In this document: piece by piece, positions 7,211 to 14,502 of the stretch
Numbering within the stretch: the stretch's first letter is position 1
How the letters are laid out: each line of letters begins with the position of its first letter
Assembly (NCBI GenBank): GCA_023460055.1
Contig: JAEWRJ010000160.1
Span: forward strand, 1-18,302
Length of the DNA stretch: 18,302 nt
DNA from: Bacillota bacterium
GTDB taxonomy: Bacteria > Bacillota > Clostridia > Christensenellales > Aristaeellaceae
Reading direction: 5' to 3'
Translations under genes and position numbers: made by a program
Notes under the pieces: model-generated
The model's database searches: none
What the model saw: only the letters and a program-made list of their open reading frames with translations
Told to the model about the DNA's origin: nothing

Positions 7211-7884
7211 GAGATCCTTACGAGGTGCTTGGGATACCGAGAAGCGCGACCCAGCAGGAAGTGACTGACGCTTTTCGCAGGTTAGCCAAAAAATATCATC
7301 CGGATCTGAACCCCAGTGATAAAAACGCGCAGAGCAAAATGGCCCAGATCAATGTAGCCTATGAGGAAATCAAATCAGGCCGCGCCGCGCGTACTGATTA
7401 CTCAAGGCCAGGCGCCGGCTCACCAGGCCAGTCACCCTACCAGGGCTATAACCCTTATGGCTCCGGCGGATTCGGCGGCGGGTTTAATCCCTTTGAAGAA
7501 TTTTTCAAAACCTATACATCGCAGCAGCGGACGCAGTATCAGCGGCGCGGCGACGGACTGGACCCTGTGCGGCAGTATATGGACGCTGCCCGCTATTCGG
7601 AAGCGCTTTATGCCCTCAGCCAGATCAAGGACCGAAACGCCGCATGGTACTTCCTCAGCGCCATAGCTAACTACAACAGCGGCAATACGGTGACAGCCAT
7701 GCAGCATATCGACCAGGCCATCAGCATGGAACCGGGCAACGCGGAATATCAAAGCATCAAGCAGCAGATCATGGCGGGCACTAAAAGCTATGCTGCAAGG
7801 CAGCGCGGCTTCGGCATCCCCAACCTGGGCATCAATCCTTTGTGTATAGGTTTATGCCTTGCCAGAATCTGCTGCCGCTGCTGA
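7207..7884 (+). CDS. Short J-domain co-chaperone with cysteine-rich tail
   Basis: A 225-residue J protein that should stimulate an Hsp70 (DnaK). The N-terminal J domain (1-56) reads DPYEVLGIPRSATQQEV, then KKYHPDLNP with the essential HPD at 31-33. A glycine/tyrosine/proline-rich linker follows (70-95). Residues 118-190 form a helical repeat resembling a TPR (AWYFLSAIANYNSGNTVTAMQHIDQAISMEPGN). The last 16 residues carry five cysteines (213, 217, 222, 223, 225) in a hydrophobic setting. It lacks the DnaJ zinc-finger and C-terminal substrate domains, so it is a class III J protein, not DnaJ itself. The ATG at 7207 overlaps the DUF5685 stop and has GGGAGG ten bases upstream; an in-frame ATG at 7162 would put 15 residues of unlikely sequence before the J domain. 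Confidence 0.9.
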   Translation: MRDPYEVLGIPRSATQQEVTDAFRRLAKKYHPDLNPSDKNAQSKMAQINVAYEEIKSGRAARTDYSRPGAGSPGQSPYQGYNPYGSGGFGGGFNPFEEFFKTYTSQQRTQYQRRGDGLDPVRQYMDAARYSEALYALSQIKDRNAAWYFLSAIANYNSGNTVTAMQHIDQAISMEPGNAEYQSIKQQIMAGTKSYAARQRGFGIPNLGINPLCIGLCLARICCRC

Positions 7885-7910
7885 TAGTAAGAAAGGATAG
7901 AGAACACAAC

Positions 7911-8321
7911 ATGAACAACTGGAAGTACAAGTTTGCCGCCTTTATGCAGGGCCGCTACGGCATCGATCCCCTCAACAAGGCGATCCCCGTGATTTACCTC
8001 GTATTCGCGCTCCTTGGCATTGTCTTTGGTACTCAGCTTTTTATTACCTTGGGCACCGCGGTTGCTGTACTGGGCTTCTACCGTTTCTTTTCCAAGCAGA
8101 CCGCCAAGCGCGCTGAAGAAAACAGACGCTACATGGCGCTGCGAGATAGGGTTAAAAAGAAAGCGCTTCTATATGTCAATCGCGTAAAATACTATAAAAC
8201 CCACCGTTACCGCGAATGTCCCAACTGCCACGGCACGCTGCGGCTGAAAAAGCAGATCGGCACCATGACTGTCAATTGCCCCAAGTGCCGCACGACATTC
8301 CAGGTGACCATCAAGCACTGA
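7911..8321 (+). CDS. Small membrane protein with C-terminal zinc ribbon
   Basis: A 136-residue protein with an amphipathic, basic N-terminus (YKFAAFMQGRYGIDPLNK), a two-helix membrane hairpin (about 25-60), a strongly basic linker (61-100), and a zinc ribbon (CPNC at 103-106, CPKC at 123-126). The N-terminal GRYGIDPLN element recurs in small clostridial zinc-ribbon membrane proteins. It closes the three-gene unit 26 bases after the J-protein stop and before a terminator. The start at 7911 has only a weak AAAGGA at about 12 bases; an in-frame start at 7842 would overlap the J gene and add 23 residues without a better site. The ribbon should sit in the cytoplasm by the positive-inside rule. It may bind protein or nucleic acid; function is unknown. 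Confidence 0.8.
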   Translation: MNNWKYKFAAFMQGRYGIDPLNKAIPVIYLVFALLGIVFGTQLFITLGTAVAVLGFYRFFSKQTAKRAEENRRYMALRDRVKKKALLYVNRVKYYKTHRYRECPNCHGTLRLKKQIGTMTVNCPKCRTTFQVTIKH

Positions 8322-8340
8322 AATTAATCCTGACATTCAG

Positions 8341-8369
8341 CGGAAGAGCACAGCTTCTTCCGTTTTTTT
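8341..8369 (+). terminator. Intrinsic terminator of the DUF5685-J protein unit
   Basis: CGGAAGA (8341-8347) pairs with TCTTCCG (8356-8362) across an eight-base loop and is followed by seven T residues (8363-8369). It lies 20 bases after the zinc-ribbon stop codon. Confidence 0.88.
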
Positions 8370-8410
8370 GCGCGCCTGACCCTATCTTTGAGATTTCTGA
8401 TAATCAGCCC

Positions 8411-8438
8411 TTGCGGAACGGCGTAAAAAGTGTATAAT
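8411..8438 (+). promoter_or_regulatory. Promoter of the xpt-nucleoside transport operon
   Basis: A perfect TATAAT (8433-8438) with a weak -35, TTGCGG (8411-8416), at a 16-base spacing. Transcription would start near 8445, leaving a leader of about 45 bases. That is too short for a purine riboswitch. A CTGAT-A-ATCAG palindrome (8397-8407) sits directly upstream of the -35. Confidence 0.6.
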
Positions 8439-8471
8439 GATCGTGTATTCATTTTTATTGTTCGTGTTTTT

Positions 8472-8483
8472 GGAGGTTAGGGG
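8472..8483 (+). promoter_or_regulatory. Ribosome binding site that fixes the TTG start of xpt
   Basis: GGAGG (8472-8476) and AGGGG (8479-8483) lie 12 and 5 bases before the TTG at 8489. No ATG in the frame is close, so TTG is the start. Confidence 0.6.
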
Positions 8484-8488
8484 TAAAA

Positions 8489-9079
8489 TTGGAAGCATTG
8501 AAGCAAGCAATCAGACAAAAAGGACGAATGATCTCAGACGGCATCGTGAAGGTAGACAGCTTTTTAAACCACCGTCTGGAAACCGGATTATTGTTTGACA
8601 TGGGCGCAGAGCTGGCCCGCCGGTTTTCCAAAGATAAGCCTGATCTGGTACTGACTGTCGAAGCCTCCGGGATCGCCCTGGCCATGACCACGGCTCATGC
8701 TTTGGGAGATGTCCCCGTAGTGTTTGCCAAAAAGGGGATCGCCGCAAACCAAAGCCCGGACATGGCGGAAGAAAAAGTATACAGCTTCACGCACCAATGC
8801 GAATCCCTGATCCGTCTGGATCTGCGCTATATTCCCACGGGCTCCCGCGTACTGATCGTCGATGACTTTTTAGCCAACGGCAAAGCTATTGGCGGACTGA
8901 TGAGCATCATCAGGAAGGCTGGGGCACAGCTGATCGGGGTTGGCATCGCGATCGAAAAGGGTTTTCAGCCCGGCGGCAAGCTTCTGCGGGAGCAAGGCAT
9001 TCCTCTGTTGTCTTTGGCGGTAATCGACGAAATATCGGATGCAGGCATCCGCTTTCGCGACGCCGATGGAGAAATATAA
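8489..9079 (+). CDS. xpt: Xanthine phosphoribosyltransferase
   Basis: Salvages xanthine to XMP using PRPP in the cytoplasm. The 196-residue product aligns by eye over its whole length with B. subtilis Xpt. Shared features are the MEALK start, DSFLNHRLETGLL, EASGIALAM, VVFAKK, YSFTHQCES, and the PRPP-binding loop VLIVDDFLANGKA followed by IEKGFQPG. The TTG start gives exactly the family's MEAL N-terminus, which supports it strongly. In Bacillus xpt pairs with pbuX under a guanine riboswitch; here it heads a BMP-type nucleoside transport operon and has only a short leader. The next gene begins 17 bases after its stop. Confidence 0.95.
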   Translation: MEALKQAIRQKGRMISDGIVKVDSFLNHRLETGLLFDMGAELARRFSKDKPDLVLTVEASGIALAMTTAHALGDVPVVFAKKGIAANQSPDMAEEKVYSFTHQCESLIRLDLRYIPTGSRVLIVDDFLANGKAIGGLMSIIRKAGAQLIGVGIAIEKGFQPGGKLLREQGIPLLSLAVIDEISDAGIRFRDADGEI

Positions 9080-9096
9080 TCATCTTGGAGGGAAGT

Positions 9097-10200
9097 ATGT
9101 TCAAAAAAGTGTGGTCACTCGTCCTGGTGCTCGCTCTGGCGATGGTTGCCCTGCCCGCGGCGGCGGAGCCTGCCTTCGCGGCTATCGCGGCTGAGGACAT
9201 CAAGGTCGGCGCAGTATTTATCGGCCCCAAGGACGACGGGTTCTCCGGCGCGCACTACAACGGCATTGAAGGCATGAAGGAAGCCCTGGGCCTCAAGGAC
9301 GAGCAGATCCTCTACAAGTTTAACGTAGCAGAAAACTCCGAATGTGAAAACGCCCTGCGCGAGCTGGTTGAAGCCGGCTGCAGCATCGTCTTCGGCAATT
9401 CCTGGGGCTACATGAACTATATGGAAGAAATCGCCGATGAATACCCCGATGTCATTTTCTCCCATTGCTCGGGCTATAAGAATAATGGCGTCAACTTCAA
9501 CAACTACTTTGGCCGCATCTATCAGGCGCGCTATCTGTCCGGTATCGCCGCCGGTTTGAAAACCGAAACGAACCTGATCGGCTATGTCGCTGCCTGGCCG
9601 GACAACGCCGAGGTGAACGGCGGCATTAACGCTTTCGCGCTGGGCGCGCAGAGCGTCAATCCCGAGGCTGTGGTCTATGTAAAGTACATCTATTCCTGGG
9701 GTGACCCCACCCTTGAAAAGCAGACCGCGGAAGCCCTGCTATCCCTCAACTGCGATGTGATCGCCCAGCACGTTGACTCCGATATGCCCCAGGTTGCAGC
9801 TCAGGAACAGGGCAAGTTCGGCGTAGGCTACAACACAGACATGACCCCCTCTGCCCCCGACGCGCACCTGACAGCACCCATCTGGCATTGGTCCAGCGTA
9901 TATACCGCTCAGGTGAAGGACCGCATCGAAGGCAATTGGAAGCCCGTCAACTATTTCCTGGGTCTGGCCGAAAACATGGTGGACATCTCCCCCCTTTCAA
10001 AGAACGTGGCTGAAGGCACCGCTGAGGCTATTGAGGCGGCCCGCGCCAGGATTCTTTCCGGCGAGTGGGATGTATTCACCGGCCCCATCTACAACAACGC
10101 GGGTGAACTGGTTGTTGCGGAAGGCGTCGCGCTTGAAGACAGCGACATCACCGGCAACCTGATGACCACCCTGCTTGTCAAGGGCGTCGAAGTGAAATAA
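9097..10200 (+). CDS. BMP-family nucleoside-binding protein of an ABC transporter
   Basis: The extracytoplasmic receptor of the transporter encoded just downstream, 367 residues, of the BMP/PnrA/NupN family (purine nucleoside binding). It has an N-terminal signal peptide (1 to about 29, ending in PAFAA). The mature part has family features: VGAVFIGPKDDGFSGAHYNGIEGMKEAL, VFGNSWGYMNYMEEIADEYPDVIFSHCSGY, NNYFGRIYQARYLSGIAAGL and GVGYNTDM. Unlike most such receptors in Gram-positives, no lipobox cysteine is present. The ATG at 9097 has GGAGGG four bases ahead; the TTG at 9085 in the same frame overlaps that site and is rejected. Its position after xpt suggests purine nucleosides or bases as ligand. 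Ligand identity is inferred. Confidence 0.92.
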   Translation: MFKKVWSLVLVLALAMVALPAAAEPAFAAIAAEDIKVGAVFIGPKDDGFSGAHYNGIEGMKEALGLKDEQILYKFNVAENSECENALRELVEAGCSIVFGNSWGYMNYMEEIADEYPDVIFSHCSGYKNNGVNFNNYFGRIYQARYLSGIAAGLKTETNLIGYVAAWPDNAEVNGGINAFALGAQSVNPEAVVYVKYIYSWGDPTLEKQTAEALLSLNCDVIAQHVDSDMPQVAAQEQGKFGVGYNTDMTPSAPDAHLTAPIWHWSSVYTAQVKDRIEGNWKPVNYFLGLAENMVDISPLSKNVAEGTAEAIEAARARILSGEWDVFTGPIYNNAGELVVAEGVALEDSDITGNLMTTLLVKGVEVK

Positions 10201-10213
10201 GGTCATTTCCTCC

Positions 10214-10249
10214 AGGGCTGCCGCCTCACAGCGGCAGCCCTATATTTTT
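10214..10249 (+). terminator. Strong intercistronic hairpin (partial terminator or mRNA stabiliser)
   Basis: A perfect 11-base stem, AGGGCTGCCGC (10214-10224) with GCGGCAGCCCT (10231-10241), six-base loop, then ATATTTTT. It starts 13 bases after the binding-protein stop and about 70 bases before the ATPase start. No clear new promoter was found after it. It therefore probably allows partial read-through while protecting the upstream message. Confidence 0.75.
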
Positions 10250-10310
10250 CCTTGCAATTTGGCGCAAGGTTTTGCATAATCACCCTATCCCACATTGAAA
10301 GGATCACCGC

Positions 10311-11819
10311 ATGACTGAACCCGAAGTTGCTATCCGGCTGCGGGGCCTGACCAAGACTTTCGGCATCGTGACAGCCAACGACCGCATCGACCTGGACGTG
10401 CGCGGGGGCGAAATTCTATCGCTGCTGGGTGAAAACGGCTCGGGCAAGACCACCTTGATGAACATGCTGTCGGGTATTTACCAGCCGGACGCTGGAAGCA
10501 TCGAAATCAAGGGCCGGCCCGTCCATATCCGTTCTCCGCGCGATGCCATCAGCCTAGGCATCGGTATGATTCATCAGCACTTCAAGCTGGTGGATTTGTT
10601 TACGGCGCGCGAAAATATTCGTCTGGGGAGCAGCGGCAAGCCCGCCCGCTCCGCGGACGAGGTGTGCCGCCAGCTTGGACTGAAGGTGGACCTGGATAAA
10701 AAAGTCTATGCCATGTCGGTATCTGAAAAACAGAGTGTCGAGATCTTGAAGGTGCTGACACGAGGTGCTGAAATACTGATACTGGACGAGCCCACAGCAG
10801 TTTTGACACCGCAGGAGATCGAGAACCTGTTTGACATCTTGCGCGCCATGAAGCGCGATGGCCGGGCGATCGTCATCATCACCCATAAACTGGAAGAAGT
10901 GATGAGCATATCGGACCGCGTAGCTGTGCTGCACAAAGGCCGCAATATCGGCGCGATCAACACCGCGCAAGCGGACAGGTTTCTCCTGACCGAAATGATG
11001 GTGGGCAGGCAGGTGGACCTGGATATTCACCGCGTGCCGATGATCGCTGGCGACGCGATCCTGGATGTTCACAGGCTCTCCGTCACCGGGGCGGACGGCC
11101 AGCCTGAACTGCAGGATGTCAGCTTTCGCCTGCACGCGGGCGAGATTCTGGGGGTGGCAGGCGTGGCCGGATCCGGCCAGCGCGCTCTTTGCGAGGCCAT
11201 CGCCGGCCTGCAGGCCATATCGGGCGGCAGCATTTTGATGGACGGCAAGCGCATCGACGGGCTCAGCCCCCGCGAGATCATCAAACGCGGTGTCTCCATG
11301 GCATTTATCCCGGAGGACCGTCTGGGCATGGGTCTGGTCGGAAGCATGAACATACCTGATAATCTCCTTCTGAAAACCTACCGTGATCAGCCGGGCTTGT
11401 TTTTGGACAGAAAGAGCGCCAGGGAAGAAGCCAGGGAATTGATCAACCGGCTGGATATCTCCACCCCCGGCCTCAGTACTGCCGTGCAGAAGCTCTCCGG
11501 AGGCAACGTACAAAAAGTGCTGCTGGGGCGCGAGATCAACCTGTCTCCCCGCGTACTGATCACTGCCTACCCTGTGCGAGGCCTGGATATCGGAGCCAGC
11601 ATGCGCATCTATGAGATGCTGGGCGAGCAAAAGCAAAAAGGTGTCGGTGTCCTGTTTATCGGGGAAGACCTGGACGTGCTTCTGGCGCTGTGCGACAGGA
11701 TCGCTGTGCTGAGCTCAGGCAAGCTGACCGCCATTGTAGACAGCCGTTTTGCGACCAAGGCATTGCTTGGCATGAAGATGGCCGGTTTGACCACGGACAA
11801 GGAGGACGCCTATGCCTAA
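10311..11819 (+). CDS. Nucleoside ABC transporter ATPase (two nucleotide-binding domains)
   Basis: The ATP-hydrolysing subunit of the BMP-type importer (NupO/YufO type), 502 residues with two NBDs in one chain. NBD1 has Walker A GENGSGKTT (40-48), a degenerate signature MSVSEKQSVEI (135-145), Walker B ILILDEPTAVLTPQE and the switch histidine in VIITHK. NBD2 has a degenerate Walker A (GVAGSGQRAL, no lysine), an intact LSGGNVQKV signature and a degenerate Walker B (ITAYPVRGLDIGA). This leaves one competent composite ATP site and one degenerate site, as is common in this importer class. AAAGGA lies seven bases before the ATG. The stop overlaps the first permease by eight bases. Confidence 0.95.
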   Translation: MTEPEVAIRLRGLTKTFGIVTANDRIDLDVRGGEILSLLGENGSGKTTLMNMLSGIYQPDAGSIEIKGRPVHIRSPRDAISLGIGMIHQHFKLVDLFTARENIRLGSSGKPARSADEVCRQLGLKVDLDKKVYAMSVSEKQSVEILKVLTRGAEILILDEPTAVLTPQEIENLFDILRAMKRDGRAIVIITHKLEEVMSISDRVAVLHKGRNIGAINTAQADRFLLTEMMVGRQVDLDIHRVPMIAGDAILDVHRLSVTGADGQPELQDVSFRLHAGEILGVAGVAGSGQRALCEAIAGLQAISGGSILMDGKRIDGLSPREIIKRGVSMAFIPEDRLGMGLVGSMNIPDNLLLKTYRDQPGLFLDRKSAREEARELINRLDISTPGLSTAVQKLSGGNVQKVLLGREINLSPRVLITAYPVRGLDIGASMRIYEMLGEQKQKGVGVLFIGEDLDVLLALCDRIAVLSSGKLTAIVDSRFATKALLGMKMAGLTTDKEDAYA

Positions 11820-12906
11820 GGGAGCGACCTTATCCCGCCTGCATGTCGTGCAGCGCGGGGAACTGAGCACGGTTCGGACCTGGATGCTGCGCCTGATGGC
11901 TGTGCTGGGCGCGCTGGTGACCGGGGGACTGTTCCTTTTGATGCTGGGTTTTAACCCCTTTTTGGTCTACCGGACGATGCTGACAGGCTCCCTGGGCAGC
12001 CCCGGCATGCAAAAAGAGACGATCAAGCTGATGATTCCCCTGAGCCTCGCGACACTGGGCATTGTGCTGGCATTCAAAATGAAGTTCTGGAATATCGGCG
12101 GCGAGGGACAAATTTGCGCCGGCGCCATCGCGGCCAGTTATGTCGCCTATTTCCACAACTATCTTCCCTCACCGATCCTTCTGATCGTGATGGCGCTGGC
12201 TTCCATCATCGCCGGCGGCCTCTGGGGACTGATCCCCGCGTTTTTCAAGACACGCTTTGGCACCAATGAGACGCTGTTTACGCTGATGCTCAACTATATC
12301 GTGATCAGCTTCATCACCTATCTGCGTGAAGGCCCCTGGCGTGACCCGGAAGGCGGCTTCGCGGCTATGCCCCGTTTTTCAAAGCAGGCCCGCCTTCCGG
12401 AGGTGCCCATCCCGGGCATCGGCAATGTTCACATCGGCTGGATCGTGATGATCGTGACCGTTGCCCTCGTGTTTGTCTATCTTCGCTACAGCAAGCAGGG
12501 TTATGAACTGACTGTTGTGGGCGAAAATACCATGACAGCGCGTTACGCGGGCATGCCTGTCAAAAAGATCGTGCTGCGGACCATGTTCATGTCCGCGGGC
12601 ATCTGCGGCCTTGTCGGTATGCTGCAGGTATCGGGGCCGGACCGCCAGCTGACAGACGCGGTAGCCAACGGGCGCGGCTTTACGGCGGTATCCGTTGCCT
12701 GGCTGTCCCGGCTCTCGCCCTTTGGGGTGATGGTCGTGTCCTTTCTGTTCAGCGTGATGCAAAAAGGGTGCAGCATGATGCAGACCGAATACCGCATTCC
12801 TTCGTCCATGTCTGATATCCTTCAGGGCATCATTCTGTTCTTTGTACTGGGCAGCGAATTCTTCATCAGATACCGCATCGCCGTGAGAGAGGAGGCCATC
12901 GCGTGA
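11812..12906 (+). CDS. Nucleoside ABC transporter permease, first subunit
   Basis: A 364-residue polytopic inner-membrane protein of the BMP-transporter permease family (NupP/YufP type). A short basic cytoplasmic N-terminus is followed by roughly eight to ten hydrophobic helices. Family signatures are KMKFWNIGGEGQICAGAIAASYVAY (about 83-107), FGTNETLFTLMLNYI and QGYELTVVGENTMTARYAGMPVKKI, the cytoplasmic coupling-helix region. It forms the channel with the second permease. AAGGAGG is six bases before the ATG. It overlaps the ATPase upstream by eight bases and the second permease by four, which points to coupled translation and fixed stoichiometry. Confidence 0.95.
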   Translation: MPKGATLSRLHVVQRGELSTVRTWMLRLMAVLGALVTGGLFLLMLGFNPFLVYRTMLTGSLGSPGMQKETIKLMIPLSLATLGIVLAFKMKFWNIGGEGQICAGAIAASYVAYFHNYLPSPILLIVMALASIIAGGLWGLIPAFFKTRFGTNETLFTLMLNYIVISFITYLREGPWRDPEGGFAAMPRFSKQARLPEVPIPGIGNVHIGWIVMIVTVALVFVYLRYSKQGYELTVVGENTMTARYAGMPVKKIVLRTMFMSAGICGLVGMLQVSGPDRQLTDAVANGRGFTAVSVAWLSRLSPFGVMVVSFLFSVMQKGCSMMQTEYRIPSSMSDILQGIILFFVLGSEFFIRYRIAVREEAIA

Positions 12907-13868
12907 GTTTCACAGAGCAGCTAATGGCCTTTTTATACGCGGCCATCCTGGCCAGTGTTCCGCTTTTATATGGCACGCTGGGCGAAATATTGATCGAAAA
13001 AGCGGGCAATCTCAACCTGGGTGTAGAGGGAATGATGTACCTGGGGGCTATCATGGGCTTCCTTGGCAGTTTCATAACCGGAAACCCGGCCGCCGCGCTG
13101 CTTTTTGCCTTCTTGGCCGGCATGGCCGGGGCTGCCATCTACGCCTTCATGACCGTTACCTTGAAAGCTAATCAGAACGTAACCGGCCTGACGCTGACGA
13201 TATTCGGCACAGGCATCGCCAACTTTATCGGCGAAACCATGAAAGAGAACCACCCCGCCGGCACCTCCTTTATCACAGACCAGGTCAAGCAGGCGCTTTT
13301 GCCACTCGACCTCGGCGCGCTCACGGATATTCCCATTGCCGGGAAACTGCTGTTCAACCACTCTGTATTCACTTATCTGGCTGTCCTTCTGGCCATCGGC
13401 ATCGGCATATACCTCAACCGCAGCAGCAAGGGGCTTAACCTGCGCGCTGTAGGCGAAAACCCTTCAGCCGCTGATGCCGCGGGCATCAATGTCAGCCGCT
13501 ATAAATACATCCACATTCTGATCGGAGGCGGCATCTGCGGGCTGGGCGGCGCCTATGTATCTCTTGTAACCGCGGTGGGCAACTGGCAGCCCAACATCAT
13601 CGGCGGTCAGGGCTGGATCGCGCTGGCGCTGGTCATCTTCTCTTCCTGGAACCCATTGAAGGCCATACTCGGTTCCCTGATTTTCGGCGCGCTGAGCGTC
13701 CTGCGCCTGTATATTCCCAAGGACGTGATCGATATCCCCGGAGCCATCTTTTCCATGCTGCCCTTTGTCGTCACCTGCCTGGTGCTGATCTTCTCCAGCA
13801 TGAAGATGAAGCGCGAAAACCAGCAGCCCGCGGGCTGCGGCGTAAACTACTTCCGGGAGGAACGCTGA
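12903..13868 (+). CDS. Nucleoside ABC transporter permease, second subunit
   Basis: The partner permease (NupQ/YufQ type), 321 residues with about eight hydrophobic helices. Diagnostic segments are LYGTLGEILIEKAGNLNLGVEGMMYLGA (about residues 21-48) and SKGLNLRAVGENPSAADAAGINVSRYK, the coupling-helix motif. The start is GTG in a GTGA overlap with the previous stop, with GAGAGGAGG seven bases upstream. The C-terminal 20 residues are hydrophilic and cytoplasmic. The kinase gene begins just after its stop. Confidence 0.95.
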   Translation: MSFTEQLMAFLYAAILASVPLLYGTLGEILIEKAGNLNLGVEGMMYLGAIMGFLGSFITGNPAAALLFAFLAGMAGAAIYAFMTVTLKANQNVTGLTLTIFGTGIANFIGETMKENHPAGTSFITDQVKQALLPLDLGALTDIPIAGKLLFNHSVFTYLAVLLAIGIGIYLNRSSKGLNLRAVGENPSAADAAGINVSRYKYIHILIGGGICGLGGAYVSLVTAVGNWQPNIIGGQGWIALALVIFSSWNPLKAILGSLIFGALSVLRLYIPKDVIDIPGAIFSMLPFVVTCLVLIFSSMKMKRENQQPAGCGVNYFREER

Positions 13869-13869
13869 C

Positions 13870-14427
13870 ATGCAGGAACTGTTCGATACAATCGATGCCC
13901 TGATGCCCTTTACCGCCCCGCTGGTTGCTATCGACGGCCCCTGCGGAGGCGGAAAATCCACTTTGGCCAAGCGTTTGCTCGAGCGTTATCCCGGGGCGCA
14001 TGTCTTTCACATGGATGATTTCTTTCTGCAGCCGGACGCAAAAACCCCTGAGCGCCTGGCGCAGCCCGGCGGCAATGTAGACCATGAGCGCTTCTTAAGC
14101 GAGGTGCTGCAGCCCCTTGCGCAAGGGTTGGAATTCATTTATCATGCATACAGCTGCCGGGACAACAGCCTGCTGCCCCGCAGAGCCGGCCAGGCGCCTT
14201 TATTTATCATCGAAGGCTCCTACAGCCTGCACCCTGCCTTGCGGGATTTTTATGATATCAAGGTGTTCCTTGATATAGACGATCAGGAGCAGGCTGAGCG
14301 CATCCTGAAGCGCGAGGGCAGCAGGGCAGAGCGCTTTTTTAAGGAATGGATCCCGATGGAAAACCATTACTTTGACGCCTGCAAAGTGCGCGAATGCAGT
14401 GATTTTCCGCTCTCAAAAAACGAATGA
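13870..14427 (+). CDS. Uridine-kinase-like nucleoside kinase
   Basis: A P-loop kinase of 185 residues from the uridine kinase/phosphoribulokinase superfamily. Walker A is IDGPCGGGKSTLAKRL (P-loop 23-31). It is followed by VFHMDDFFLQP (substrate aspartates 49-50), TPERLAQPGGNVDHERF, the second acidic strand PLFIIEGSYSLHPAL, and the lid-like LKREGSRAERFFKEWIPMENHYF. It is shorter than Udk (about 210 residues) but has the core elements. GGGAGG precedes the ATG by nine bases, and the gap to the permease is a single base. In this operon the likely task is to phosphorylate imported nucleosides and so trap them. Whether the substrate is uridine, cytidine or a purine nucleoside cannot be told from sequence. 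Confidence 0.9.
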   Translation: MQELFDTIDALMPFTAPLVAIDGPCGGGKSTLAKRLLERYPGAHVFHMDDFFLQPDAKTPERLAQPGGNVDHERFLSEVLQPLAQGLEFIYHAYSCRDNSLLPRRAGQAPLFIIEGSYSLHPALRDFYDIKVFLDIDDQEQAERILKREGSRAERFFKEWIPMENHYFDACKVRECSDFPLSKNE

Positions 14428-14445
14428 AATTATTGGGTCAGCCAT

Positions 14446-14466
14446 GCAAGAAAATGCTTTTCTTGC
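14446..14466. repeat. Perfect inverted repeat upstream of the ECF sigma gene
   Basis: GCAAGAAAA (14446-14454) and TTTTCTTGC (14458-14466) form a nine-base perfect inverted repeat with a three-base centre. It lies 19 bases after the kinase stop and 37 bases before the sigma TTG start. There is no T-run beyond the arm, so it is a poor terminator; it could be an operator or an RNA hairpin. Confidence 0.6.
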
Positions 14467-14492
14467 GCGTTATATAGCTGACAGGACGAAAT

Positions 14493-14497
14493 GGAGG
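14493..14497 (+). promoter_or_regulatory. Ribosome binding site deciding the sigma factor start
   Basis: GGAGG begins inside the upstream ATG codon (14491) and lies five bases before the in-frame TTG (14503). The TTG is therefore the better start, with the ATG only a weak alternative served by AGGA at 14483-14486. Confidence 0.55.
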
Positions 14498-14502
14498 CAG
14501 GA

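Noticed and set aside
8370..8488. Possible purine riboswitch before xpt
   Set aside because: The conserved aptamer core is not seen and the TATAAT promoter lies too close to the gene to leave room.
10554..11636. Long open frame on the minus strand opposite the ABC ATPase
   Set aside because: It has no ribosome binding site or family features and lies fully within a well-supported gene; its composition (rich in H, Q and A) is that of an antisense frame.
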